Shown in pieces: positions 35,417 to 43,709 of a DNA stretch of 64,000 nucleotides (its first letter is position 1; each line of letters opens with the position of its first letter). The stretch comes from Pseudonocardiaceae bacterium (GTDB lineage: Bacteria; Actinomycetota; Actinomycetes; Mycobacteriales; Pseudonocardiaceae): contig WHSY01000007.1 in assembly GCA_009379815.1 (NCBI GenBank), positions 27,148 to 91,147 on the forward strand, read 5' to 3'. The translations under genes were made by a program, and so were the position numbers. The notes under the pieces are model-generated. The model was not told the origin of the DNA and searched no databases. It saw only the letters and a program-made list of their open reading frames with translations.

Positions 35417-36449
35417 GGTCCGGCTGCCGGGCATCGAGCCCGCCGGGGTGACCCCGTGGCTCGTCGAGCACGTCGACGGGCTCCGCGCGCCGGTGACCTT
35501 CTCGCTCGTCTCCGGTGGCCGCTCCAACCTCACCTACCGTGTCACCGACGCCGCGGGGGTGGCCCGCGCGCTGCGACGTCCGCCCACCGGCGGGGTGCTC
35601 AGTACCGCGCACGACATGGGCCGGGAGTGGCGCTTCCTCGTCGCGCTGGCGCCGACCGCCGTGCCGGTGGCACAGCCGCTCGCGTTCTGCGACGACCGCG
35701 ACGTCGCCGACGCCGACTTCTACGTGATGGGCTTCGTCGACGGGGTCGTCCTCGCCGACCAGCAGGCGGCCCGGCGGCTGTCCGCACCGGCGCGCCGGCG
35801 CGCCGGGGAGGCCGTCGTCGAGGTGATGGCCGCGCTGCACGGAGTCGACCCGGACGAGGTCGGGCTGGGCGACGTGGCTCGCCGGGATGGCTACATCGAG
35901 CGCCAGCTGCGCCGCTGGAAGCGGCAGGTGCACCAGTCCGGCGCGCCCGATCTGGATACCCTGGACCGGGTTCACAACGCGCTGGCCGCGCACGTGCCCC
36001 CGCAGGCCAACGGGATCGCGCACGGCGACTGCCGGCCGGGCAACATGGCATTCGACGACGACGGCGAGGTGCTCGCCGTCTTCGACTGGGAGCTGGCGAC
36101 CCTGGGCGACCCGTTGGCGGACCTGGGGTGGCTGATCGCCTCGTGGCAGCAGCCCGGCGACGACGTCGAGGCCACCACCGCGGGGCCGAGCCTGGAGCCG
36201 GGCTTCCCGACCCGCGACGAGATGGTCGACCGCTACGCTCGGCTCTCCGGCCGCGATGTCTCGAACCTGCCCTACTACGTGGCCTTCTCGCGCTGGCGAT
36301 CGGCCTGCATCGGCGCCGGGGTGCGGGCGCGGTACCTGGCCGGGGTGATGGGCGACGACGGCTACGCGGCCGAGGTCCGTGGCCAGGAGGGCGCCCGCCA
36401 GGGTGAGGCCGCCCTCGATGCGGTCCGGGAACTGGGATTGCTGCGGTGA
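35403..36449 (+). CDS. APH-fold phosphotransferase (ACAD10/11 kinase-domain type)
   Basis: The 348-residue start is ATG 35403, inside the end of the crotonase gene. Features are SLVSGGRSNLTYRVTDA, a DMGREWRFLVAL helix with the conserved Glu, FYVMGFVDGVVL, catalytic IAHGDCRPGNMAF, and VFDWELATLGDPLADLGW. This is the phosphotransferase family fused to an acyl-CoA dehydrogenase in human ACAD10 and ACAD11. Those enzymes phosphorylate 4-hydroxyacyl-CoA and then eliminate the phosphate. Here the dehydrogenase is a separate gene (36483), 33 bp downstream. The pair probably converts 4-hydroxyacyl-CoAs to enoyl-CoAs. Confidence 0.9.
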   Translation: MSAAEVRLPGIEPAGVTPWLVEHVDGLRAPVTFSLVSGGRSNLTYRVTDAAGVARALRRPPTGGVLSTAHDMGREWRFLVALAPTAVPVAQPLAFCDDRDVADADFYVMGFVDGVVLADQQAARRLSAPARRRAGEAVVEVMAALHGVDPDEVGLGDVARRDGYIERQLRRWKRQVHQSGAPDLDTLDRVHNALAAHVPPQANGIAHGDCRPGNMAFDDDGEVLAVFDWELATLGDPLADLGWLIASWQQPGDDVEATTAGPSLEPGFPTRDEMVDRYARLSGRDVSNLPYYVAFSRWRSACIGAGVRARYLAGVMGDDGYAAEVRGQEGARQGEAALDAVRELGLLR

Positions 36450-36482
36450 CTTGGGTTCGTTGACCTAGCGAAGGGACACGAC

Positions 36483-37769
36483 ATGGCCTGGGATTTCTCG
36501 ACCGAACCGGAGTTCGAAGCCAAGCTGGAGTGGATGCGGGAGTTCGTCCGCACCGAGATCCTCCCGCTGGAGACGCTCGATCTGGCTGCGGCCGCGCTGG
36601 CGCGAGCCACCGAGCCACTCAAGGAGGAGGTCAAGCGCCGCGGGCTGTGGGCGGCGCATCTGCCTCCCGAGCTGGGCGGGGGCGGGTTCGGGCAGGTCAA
36701 GCTCGGGCTGATGCACGAGATCCTCGGCCGCTGCGCCTACGCGCCCGCCGTCTTCGGCAACAACGCCCCGGACTCCGGCAACGCCGAGCTGCTCGCACTG
36801 GGTGCCACCGAGGAGCAGCAGCAGCGGTGGATGTACCCGCTACTCGACGGCAAGCTGCGCAGCTGCTTCTCGATGACCGAGCCCGGCGCCGGCGCCGACC
36901 CGACGTTGCTGACCACCCGGGCCGTCCGCGACGGCGACCACTACGTGATCAACGGCCATAAGTGGTTCTCGTCCAACGCGTCGGTGTCGGACTTCCTGAT
37001 CGTCATGGTGGTCACCGATCCCGAGGCCGGCCCGCGCCACCGGGCGTCGATGATCATCGTGCCGACCGACACCCCGGGCGTGAACATCCTGCGCGACGTG
37101 CCGACCATGGGCGAGCCCCACGAACACTACGGGGAGCCGGGCGGTCACGCCGAGATCCGCTACGAGGACGTGCGGGTGCCGGCCGACAACCTGGTCGGCG
37201 CCGAGGGCGACGGGTTCGTGCTCGCGCAGCAGCGGCTGGGCCCGGGGCGCATCCACCACTGCATGCGCTGGCTCGGCCAGTCGCAGCGGGCCTTCGACAT
37301 GCTCTGCGAGCGGGCGGTGAGCCGCTACACGCACGGCTCGGTGCTGGCCGACAAGCAGCTGGTGCAGGACTGGGTGGCGTCCTCGGCGGCCGAGCTGTCG
37401 GCCGCGCGGCTGATGACGTTGCACGCCGCGTGGAAGATCGACCAGGAGGGCGTGCCCGCGGCGCTGTCCGAGATCGCGATGATCAAGTACTGGGGTGCCT
37501 CGGTGCTCTACAACGTCATCGACCGCGCCATCCAGGCGCACGGCTCGCTCGGTTACACCACCGACCTCCCGCTCGAGGCGATGTACCGGCACGCCCGGGC
37601 GGCCCGGATCTACGACGGGCCCGACGAGGTGCACAAGGTGACGGTGGCGCGCCGGATCCTGCGCCGGTACGAGCCGACCGAAGTGCCGACCGAGCATGTC
37701 CCCACCCGCCGGGAGGCGGCGCGGGACAAGTTCGCCGCCCTGCTCGACGAGGTCTCGGCCAACCGGTGA
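36483..37769 (+). CDS. Acyl-CoA dehydrogenase, ACAD10/11 type
   Basis: The 428-residue protein starts at ATG 36483 behind CGAAGGGA. Motifs are LRSCFSMTEPGAGADPTLL, VINGHKWFSSNASVSDF, and MRWLGQSQRAFDMLCERA. The C-terminus is ARIYDGPDEVHKVTVARRIL, where an Asp replaces the usual catalytic Glu in YEG. The DGPDEVH motif is diagnostic of ACAD10/ACAD11-like dehydrogenases. With the APH kinase just upstream it forms a split version of the animal fusion protein. It is last in the 31961 operon, followed by a strong hairpin. Confidence 0.92.
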   Translation: MAWDFSTEPEFEAKLEWMREFVRTEILPLETLDLAAAALARATEPLKEEVKRRGLWAAHLPPELGGGGFGQVKLGLMHEILGRCAYAPAVFGNNAPDSGNAELLALGATEEQQQRWMYPLLDGKLRSCFSMTEPGAGADPTLLTTRAVRDGDHYVINGHKWFSSNASVSDFLIVMVVTDPEAGPRHRASMIIVPTDTPGVNILRDVPTMGEPHEHYGEPGGHAEIRYEDVRVPADNLVGAEGDGFVLAQQRLGPGRIHHCMRWLGQSQRAFDMLCERAVSRYTHGSVLADKQLVQDWVASSAAELSAARLMTLHAAWKIDQEGVPAALSEIAMIKYWGASVLYNVIDRAIQAHGSLGYTTDLPLEAMYRHARAARIYDGPDEVHKVTVARRILRRYEPTEVPTEHVPTRREAARDKFAALLDEVSANR

Positions 37770-37777
37770 GGGAGCGG

Positions 37778-37853
37778 CCCCCGTGGTGTCCGTGAACTCG
37801 ACACCACGGGGGTGCACCGGTCGTGCCGGCCCCGCCATGTCGAGTTCGCGGAC
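37778..37853. repeat. Intergenic inverted repeat, copy B, with a perfect 13-bp hairpin
   Basis: Two alternative structures exist. CCCCCGTGGTGTC (37778-37790) and GACACCACGGGGG (37800-37812) form a perfect 13-bp stem around a 9-nt loop. Alternatively the 24-nt arm at 37788-37811, starting GTCCGTGAACTCGACACC, pairs with 37830-37853, ending GTCGAGTTCGCGGAC, at about 20 of 24 positions. It lies between convergent genes. The two folds are mutually exclusive. A bidirectional terminator role is plausible, though T-tracts are absent. Confidence 0.8.
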
Positions 37854-37883
37854 GCGGCGATGCGGGTTCCCGCCGCCCATCCG

Positions 37884-38666
37884 TCAGAGCTCGTTGCGCA
37901 ACAGCCCCTCGATGGTGCGCGCCGCACCGGTGACCGCCGGTGCGAACACCTGCAGTGCTTCGGGATCGGGCCTGCGGCTCGTCGGCACGGCGACCGCGAT
38001 GCCGGTCAGCGGAGTTCCGGTCAGGTCGTGGACGCACGCGCCGATGGCGCCGATGCCCACCTCGCTCTCCTCGACGTTGATCGCGTAGCCGACGGTGCGG
38101 ATCCGGTCCAGGTCCGCGTCGAGGGCCTCCTTGGACCCCAGCGAATCGGCAGTCCGCACGTCCAGCTCGTCGGCCGGGTAGCGCCGGGCGAGGTCGGCGG
38201 CGGGCAGCGCCGCGAGGATCGCCTTGCCCACCGCGGTGCAATGGGCCGGCCAGGTGATCCCGGTGCGGGTGCCGACCCGGACCGACTTCGGGCTCTCCAC
38301 GCAGTCCACGAACCGGATGTCGCGCCCCTCGAGCAGGGCCAGGCTGGTGGTCTCCTCGGTCTCGTCGCGCAGGCCTTCGAGCACCGCGCGGGCGACGCGC
38401 CGGATGTCGATACGCCCGATCGCGGCCAGCCCGATCTCGTTGAGCATCGGGCCGGGCCGGTACGGGGCATTGGGCTTGTCCTGCATGACGAAGCCCCGCC
38501 CGCGCAGGGAGCTGAGCAGCCGGTGGGCGGTCGAACGCGCGACCCCCAACTCGTCGGCGGCCTCGGCGACTCGCAGCGCCTTTCGCTGCCCGACGAGCTG
38601 GAGCAGGTGCAGCGCGTTGTCAACCGAGCTGAGGGCGCCGTCGCCGGCTCGACTGTTATTCGGCAT
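37884..38666 (-). CDS. IclR family transcriptional regulator
   Basis: The 260-residue protein has an N-terminal winged HTH (SSVDNALHLLQLVGQRKALR, VAEAADELGVARSTAHRLLS, LRGRGFVMQ) and a C-terminal GAF-like effector domain (VESPKSVRVGTRTGITWPAH, CTAVGKAILAALP). IclR proteins often control aromatic-acid pathways. In Corynebacterium glutamicum the IclR protein GenR regulates 3-hydroxybenzoate/gentisate genes. This gene is divergent from a flavoprotein hydroxylase and gentisate dioxygenase operon, which makes it the likely regulator of this island. The candidate site is the palindrome at 38688-38699. The effector would be an aromatic acid or gentisate. Confidence 0.9.
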   Translation of the reverse strand: MPNNSRAGDGALSSVDNALHLLQLVGQRKALRVAEAADELGVARSTAHRLLSSLRGRGFVMQDKPNAPYRPGPMLNEIGLAAIGRIDIRRVARAVLEGLRDETEETTSLALLEGRDIRFVDCVESPKSVRVGTRTGITWPAHCTAVGKAILAALPAADLARRYPADELDVRTADSLGSKEALDADLDRIRTVGYAINVEESEVGIGAIGACVHDLTGTPLTGIAVAVPTSRRPDPEALQVFAPAVTGAARTIEGLLRNEL

Positions 38667-38687
38667 AGCGGAACTCGTTTCGACTGT

Positions 38688-38699
38688 GTTCCCCGGAAC
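38688..38699. promoter_or_regulatory. Candidate IclR operator
   Basis: GTTCCCCGGAAC has 5-bp arms GTTCC/GGAAC around CC. It sits in the 58-bp gap between divergent starts, in the spacer of a weak promoter (TTCGAC 38679-38684, TACTAC 38702-38707, 17 bp). Paired TTCC/GGAA arms are common in IclR-family sites. Confidence 0.5.
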
Positions 38700-38724
38700 G
38701 GTACTACCGATTACGGTCGAGCGA

Positions 38725-39987
38725 ATGCCAGCACAGCCGGAGAGCAGCGATGTGCCGGTGATCGTCGTCGGCGGCGGACCGGTGGGGATGGTGGCTGCGG
38801 CCGCTCTCGCCCGTCACGGCATCCGGGTGGTGCTGGTCGAGTCGGAGCCGGTCCCCCAGACCGACTGGCGAGCGTCCACGTTCCACCCCGCGACGCTGGA
38901 GCTGCTCGACGGGCTCGGTGTCGTCGAGCAGATGCACGCCGAGGGGCTGACGGTGCCCGTCTACCAGTTCCGGGACCGGACCGAGGGGCTGGTGGCGGAG
39001 TTCGACTTCGGGCTGCTCGCGGCCGAGACTCCCTATCCGTACCGGCTACAGCTCAACCAGCAGCACCTGGTGCGCATGCTGCACGAGCGGCTCGCCGCCA
39101 CCCCCGGCGTCGAGCTCCGGTTCGGGACGTCGGTCACCGCCATCGCTGCCGAGGCCGGTGGCGCCTGGGTGCAGCTGCAGGGTCAGGCCGGGTCCGGGCA
39201 GCTGCGTGCCGGCTTCGTCATCGGCGCCGATGGCGCCACCAGTTCGGTGCGCCGGCTGCTCGACATCGGCTTCGATGGCTTCACCTATCCCGAGCAGTTC
39301 CTGATCGCCAGCACGTCGGTGGACATGCGCGAGGTGCTGCCCGGCCTCGCCGACGTCAATTACATCGCCGATCCCGTGCAGTGGCTGTTCCTGCTGCGGA
39401 CCAGGGAGGCTTGGCGCGCCGTGTGGCCGGTGCCCGCCGACCGCCCGGACAGCGAGGCGACCGACCCCGCCACCCTGCAGGCCCAGCTGCAGGGGATCGC
39501 GCAGTACCCGCCGGGCTACCCGATCACCGACCACCAGATCTACCGCGTGCACCAGCGCATCGCCTCGACCTTCCGGCTCGGCCGGGCGGTTCTGGTCGGC
39601 GACGCGGCGCACATCAACAGCCCGATCGGCGGGGTCGGGCTCAACAGTGGGATCCACGACGCGCTCGACGTCACCGCGCGGCTGGCGCGGATCCTGCGCG
39701 AGGGCGCACCCGTCGACCCCGAGCTGGACGAGTTCGCCGACGTCCGCCGCCGCGTCGCGCTCGAGTACGTGCAGGCCGACACGCAGCGCAACACCGAGCG
39801 GCTGCGGGAGGCCGACGAGGAGCGCCGGCAGCGCAACCGGGCGCAACTGCGCGAGATCGCAGCCGACCCGGAGCGGGCCCGGGCATGGGTGCGCCGGGTG
39901 TCGCTGTTGGAGAGCGTGCAGCGCTTCGGGGTCGGGCGTCGGCCGGAGCGAGCGAACACCGCGACAAGTACCGGGAGTCACCGATGA
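38725..39987 (+). CDS. FAD-dependent aromatic-ring monooxygenase
   Basis: The 420-residue group A flavoprotein hydroxylase starts at ATG 38725. The FAD-binding GxGxxG is VIVVGGGPVGMVAAAALARH (9-28), the DG motif is VIGADGATSSVRRLL, and the GD motif is VLVGDAAHINSPIGGVGLN. It belongs to the FAD_binding_3 class, which uses NAD(P)H and O2 to hydroxylate phenolic acids. It is followed with an ATGA overlap by a gentisate-dioxygenase-like gene, so gentisate or a substituted gentisate is the probable product. It is clearly different from the second hydroxylase at 45731 and lacks that enzyme's QLAPNASRVL pattern. The actual substrate is open. Confidence 0.87.
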   Translation: MPAQPESSDVPVIVVGGGPVGMVAAAALARHGIRVVLVESEPVPQTDWRASTFHPATLELLDGLGVVEQMHAEGLTVPVYQFRDRTEGLVAEFDFGLLAAETPYPYRLQLNQQHLVRMLHERLAATPGVELRFGTSVTAIAAEAGGAWVQLQGQAGSGQLRAGFVIGADGATSSVRRLLDIGFDGFTYPEQFLIASTSVDMREVLPGLADVNYIADPVQWLFLLRTREAWRAVWPVPADRPDSEATDPATLQAQLQGIAQYPPGYPITDHQIYRVHQRIASTFRLGRAVLVGDAAHINSPIGGVGLNSGIHDALDVTARLARILREGAPVDPELDEFADVRRRVALEYVQADTQRNTERLREADEERRQRNRAQLREIAADPERARAWVRRVSLLESVQRFGVGRRPERANTATSTGSHR

Positions 39988-41084
39988 CCGTAGAGGACTG
40001 CACCGAGGCCGTGCCCGACGCGCTGGAGCGCTTCTACGAGCAGCTGCAGTCCGCCGACCTGCAGCCGCTGTGGAACCTGACCGCCCAGCTGCTGACCCCC
40101 ACGCCCCGGCCTCGTGCGGTTCCGTGGCTGTGGTCGCGCGCCACGATGCACCCGCTCGCCCGGCGCGCGATCGACCTCGTACCGGTCGAGCGCGGCGGGG
40201 AGCGCCGGGTGCTCAGCCTCGCCAACCCCGGCCTGGAGGGGCTGCCCTACGCCGCCGGTACGCTGTGGGGCGCGATCCAGTGCCTCGGCCCGAGGGAGAG
40301 CGCGCCGGCGCACCGTCACAGCGCCGGTGCGCTCCGGTTCGTGCTGGAGGGAGCCGGGGTGTGGACCACAGTGGACGGTGATGCCTGCGACATGCACCCG
40401 GGCGACCTGATCCTGACGCCGGGGCAGCAGTGGCACGACCACACCAACGGCGGCGACTCCGAGATGTACTGGTTCGACGGGCTCGACCTGCCGCTCGTCG
40501 CGGCGCTGGACGCGGTGTTCTTCGAGGAGTATCCGGAGCTGCGCCAGCCCGACGTCGCGCCCGGCGAGCACAACCGGTCGGCGGCCGACTTCCCCCGCCG
40601 CAGCGAGAACATGGTGCCCGGCGGGACGGTCGCGGCGCTGGACCCCACGCCGTCGCCGCTGCTGGCCTACCGCTGGACGGATACCGACACGGAGCTCGCG
40701 CGGCTGCAGAGCCGGTGGCCGGGTTCGGCGGTCAGCGTGGAGTTCGTCAACCCGCGTTCCGGTGCCAGCGTGCTGCCGACGCTGAGCGCTGCGATGCAGC
40801 GCGTCCCCGCCGGCGTCGCCACCGCCGGGGTGCGTCGAACCGGCAACACCGTCGCGGTGGTCTTCGCGGGCTCGGGTCACAGCGTGATCGACGGGCAACG
40901 CTTCGACTGGTCGGCCGGGGACATGTTCGTGGTGCCGTCGTGGTCGGCCGTCGAGCACCACGCCGCGGATCGGGCGGACCTGTTCCTGCTGCGCGACACC
41001 CCGGTCCTGCGTGCCCTCGGGCTCTACCGGGAGCAGGCCCTCGAGGACCCGCAGCCCGTCACCGGCACCTTCCGACCCCGTTGA
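39984..41084 (+). CDS. Gentisate 1,2-dioxygenase-type cupin (copy 1)
   Basis: The 366-residue bicupin starts at ATG 39984, overlapping the hydroxylase stop. The N-terminal cupin has the Fe(II) ligands His110 and His112 in APAHRHSAGALRFVLEG and His151 in QQWHDHTNGG. The spacing (2 and 39) equals that of characterised gentisate dioxygenases. The MHPGDLILTP strand and WFDGLDLPLVAALDAVFFE segment are also typical. The C-terminal cupin lacks the full His set, as expected. It cleaves gentisate between the carboxylated and hydroxylated carbons, giving maleylpyruvate. Related cupins cleave salicylate or 1-hydroxy-2-naphthoate, which cannot be excluded. Confidence 0.9.
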   Translation: MTVEDCTEAVPDALERFYEQLQSADLQPLWNLTAQLLTPTPRPRAVPWLWSRATMHPLARRAIDLVPVERGGERRVLSLANPGLEGLPYAAGTLWGAIQCLGPRESAPAHRHSAGALRFVLEGAGVWTTVDGDACDMHPGDLILTPGQQWHDHTNGGDSEMYWFDGLDLPLVAALDAVFFEEYPELRQPDVAPGEHNRSAADFPRRSENMVPGGTVAALDPTPSPLLAYRWTDTDTELARLQSRWPGSAVSVEFVNPRSGASVLPTLSAAMQRVPAGVATAGVRRTGNTVAVVFAGSGHSVIDGQRFDWSAGDMFVVPSWSAVEHHAADRADLFLLRDTPVLRALGLYREQALEDPQPVTGTFRPR

Positions 41085-41112
41085 GCTCGCCACCGCGACA
41101 GGAGGCCCACCG

Positions 41113-42057
41113 ATGAAGTTGGCGCTCTTCGACGACCACCGGCTCGGCGCCGTGGTCGGCGGTGACGACGACAGCACTGCCGGGCTCGTCGACATCACCG
41201 ACGCCCTGCCGTGGCCACACGACCCCGACCCGCTCACCGCGGGGTGGTGGCGCCGGTTGTGCCGCGACTTCGACCAGGTGCGCGACGCGCTGCGCGATGC
41301 GGCCGCAGCGGGCTCACCGGTGCCGCTGGATGAGGTGCGGCTGCTGGCCCCCGCGCTCAACCCGTCCAAGATCGTGGCTGCGGCCAGCAACTACGCCGCG
41401 CACGTCGAGGAGATGCACGGTGTGCAGCAGCGCACGTTGGGGCGGGTGGAGTCGTGGATGATGCACTTCGACGTCTTCCTCAAGTCGCCGTCGGCGATGG
41501 CCGGGCCCTGCGACGAGATCGTGCTGCCGGCGGCCGAACTCGAGGCGGGACACGAGATCCACCACGAGTCGGAGCTGGTCGCGATCGTGGGACGGGGTGG
41601 CAAGGACATCCCGGTGGCCGGCGCGCTCGACCACGTGCTCGGCTACACGATCGGCCTCGACATCACCGTGCGCAGCCCTGCGGACCGGTCCCGGCGCAAG
41701 AGTCACGACACGTTCGCCCCGCTCGGGCCGTGGATCACGACGGCCGACGAGGCGGGCGATCCCGCCGATCTCGACATCGCCCTGCAGGTCAACGGCACCG
41801 ACCGGCAGCGGGTGAACACCCGCGACCTGCTCACCGGCGTCGGGGAGATCGTCTCCTACGCCTCGCACATGATGACCCTGCTCCCCGGCGACGTGCTGTT
41901 CACCGGAGCGCCCCCCGGGGTGGGCCCGATCGCACCGGGCGACGTGCTGGACGCCCGGATCAGCCGGCTCGGCCGGCTCCGGCTGCCGGTGCGCGATGAC
42001 GGCCTCCCGGGCGACGGCTGCCCGACCGACCGCGCGGTCGCCACCGGCACGGCGTGA
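41113..42057 (+). CDS. Fumarylacetoacetate hydrolase-family protein (fumarylpyruvate/maleylpyruvate hydrolase candidate)
   Basis: The 314-residue start is ATG 41113 behind AGGAGG. The FAH fold is marked by NPSKIVAAASNYAAHVEEM, metal-binding EIHHESELVAIVGRGG, GYTIGLDITVRS, HDTFAPLGPWITT and GDVLFTGAPPGVGPI. In gentisate pathways an FAH-family enzyme splits fumarylpyruvate to fumarate and pyruvate, or maleylpyruvate directly to maleate and pyruvate. No maleylpyruvate isomerase gene (GST-type or mycothiol-dependent) is visible in the window. Direct hydrolysis or a remote isomerase is therefore implied. Confidence 0.9.
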   Translation: MKLALFDDHRLGAVVGGDDDSTAGLVDITDALPWPHDPDPLTAGWWRRLCRDFDQVRDALRDAAAAGSPVPLDEVRLLAPALNPSKIVAAASNYAAHVEEMHGVQQRTLGRVESWMMHFDVFLKSPSAMAGPCDEIVLPAAELEAGHEIHHESELVAIVGRGGKDIPVAGALDHVLGYTIGLDITVRSPADRSRRKSHDTFAPLGPWITTADEAGDPADLDIALQVNGTDRQRVNTRDLLTGVGEIVSYASHMMTLLPGDVLFTGAPPGVGPIAPGDVLDARISRLGRLRLPVRDDGLPGDGCPTDRAVATGTA

Positions 42058-42058
42058 C

Positions 42059-42925
42059 ATGTCGCAGGCGTTGCAGCACCAGACCGGCGACGGCGTGCCG
42101 GCGGCCCCGGCGCCGGTCGCCGGTCGCGACCGGCGCGGCGCGCGGTGGCGCGGCCGGGTAGCGACGTGGGTGGTCAAGCTCGCCGGGGTGCTGGTCACGC
42201 TGTCCGCGCTGGAGCTCGCGTCGCGTACCGGGGCGCTGCCACGGCAGTGGTTCCCCCCGGTGACGGAGATGTACGCGGAGCTGGCGGGGTTGGTTGTCGG
42301 TCTTCCGCTGTGGGTCGAGGTGGGTCGGACGCTGGGCGGTTGGGCCGCGGGCCTGCTACTGGCCACCGTGTTGGCGGTGCCTGCCGGGATGCTGCTGGGT
42401 GCCAGCGCACTCGCGTTCCGGCTGGTGCGTGTCGTGATCGAGTTCCTGCGGCCGGTCCCGTCGGTGGCGCTGATTCCGCTCGCGGTACTGGTGCTGGGCA
42501 CCGGGCTGGAGACGAAGGTGTTCCTGGTCGCGTTCGCCACGTTCTGGCCGCTGCTGTTCCAGACCATCTACGGCGTGCAGGACGTCGACCCGGTGGCCAC
42601 CGACACGGCGCGCAGTTACGGGCTCGGCGCGCTGGCCAGGTTCGGCGAGGTGACGCTGCCCAGCGCCGCACCCTACATCGCGACCGGGTTGCGGATCGCC
42701 TCGGCGATCGCGCTCGTGCTGGCGGTGACCGCAGAACTGGTGATCGGGGCGCCCGGACTGGGGCAGGCGATCATCGTGGCGCAGTCCGGCGGCGCGATCA
42801 CGCTGATGTACGCGCTGATCATCGCGACCGGGCTGCTGGGCTGGGCGCTCAATGCGGTGTTCTCGGCCGCCGAGCGGCGGCTGCTGCACTGGCACCCCGC
42901 GCAGCGACGGGAGGCCGGGCTGTGA
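42059..42925 (+). CDS. ABC transporter permease (nitrate/sulfonate/taurine type, SsuC-like)
   Basis: The 288-residue start is ATG 42059, one base after the FAH stop. After a cytosolic Arg-rich tail come six helices. The EAA loop is recognisable as DPVATDTARSYGLGALARFG, with the downstream LPSAAPYIATGLRIASAIAL. FLRPVPSVALIPLAVLVLG is the usual SsuC/TauC segment. It overlaps the second permease by four bases. Two different permeases in one operon imply a heterodimeric pore. Confidence 0.92.
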   Translation: MSQALQHQTGDGVPAAPAPVAGRDRRGARWRGRVATWVVKLAGVLVTLSALELASRTGALPRQWFPPVTEMYAELAGLVVGLPLWVEVGRTLGGWAAGLLLATVLAVPAGMLLGASALAFRLVRVVIEFLRPVPSVALIPLAVLVLGTGLETKVFLVAFATFWPLLFQTIYGVQDVDPVATDTARSYGLGALARFGEVTLPSAAPYIATGLRIASAIALVLAVTAELVIGAPGLGQAIIVAQSGGAITLMYALIIATGLLGWALNAVFSAAERRLLHWHPAQRREAGL

Positions 42926-43704
42926 CCCGGCGACTGGCGCCGGTGCTGCTGGAACTGCTGGTTCCGGTGGCGATCCTGGTCGCCTTCGGACTGTGGAGCG
43001 CGCAGGCCGACAGCTTCTACTTCCCGCCGCTGACCGAGATCGCACGGGAGTTCTGGAACACCTGGGTCTTCGCCGGGTTCAGGAACGATCTGCTGCCCAG
43101 CCTCGGCCGGTTGCTTGCAGGCTACGGTGCGTCCGTCGTCCTCGGCGTGCTCGCCGGTCTGGTGCTCGGGATGGTCCGCATCGCCCGAACCGCCGCCGAG
43201 CCCGTGATCGAGTTCTTGCGCGCGCTGCCGGCACCGGCGCTGATCCCGTTCGCGTTGCTGCTGTTCGGCACGGCGGATTCCGGCAAGGTGTTCCTCATCG
43301 TGCTGGGGACGGTATGGCCGATCCTGCTCAACACGATCGACGGGGTGCGCGGTGTGGAGCAGCAGCAGCTGGACATGGCCCACTCGTACCGGATCCCGGG
43401 ATACGCCCGGCTGTGGCGGATCGTGCTGCCCGCCGCCGGCCCCAGGATCTTCGCGGGTATGCGCACCAGCCTGTCGATCGCGATCATCCTGATGGTCGTC
43501 TCCGAGATGGTCGCCAGCCGCAACGGCGTCGGGTACTTCGTGCTGCAGTCACAACGCGCGTTCGCGATCCCGGAGATGTGGAGCGGGATCGTCGTGCTCG
43601 GCGTCCTCGGCTTCACCCTCAACTGGCTGTTCCTGCGGTTCGAGGACCGGTTCCTGTTCTGGCACCGGGGCTCGAAGGGACTGCTGTCCACCGACCGGAG
43701 GTAA
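42922..43704 (+). CDS. ABC transporter permease, second subunit (SsuC-like)
   Basis: The 260-residue protein starts at GTG 42922, overlapping its neighbour. It has an immediate membrane helix (LELLVPVAILVAFGLW), then SFYFPPLTEIAREFWNTW, FLRALPAPALIPFALLLFG, and EAA loop QQQLDMAHSYRIPGYARLWR with IVLPAAGPRIFAGMRTSLSI. It is homologous to, but clearly diverged from, the 42059 permease. It is followed at five bases by the ATPase. Confidence 0.92.
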   Translation: MTRRLAPVLLELLVPVAILVAFGLWSAQADSFYFPPLTEIAREFWNTWVFAGFRNDLLPSLGRLLAGYGASVVLGVLAGLVLGMVRIARTAAEPVIEFLRALPAPALIPFALLLFGTADSGKVFLIVLGTVWPILLNTIDGVRGVEQQQLDMAHSYRIPGYARLWRIVLPAAGPRIFAGMRTSLSIAIILMVVSEMVASRNGVGYFVLQSQRAFAIPEMWSGIVVLGVLGFTLNWLFLRFEDRFLFWHRGSKGLLSTDRR

Positions 43705-43709
43705 GTGCG

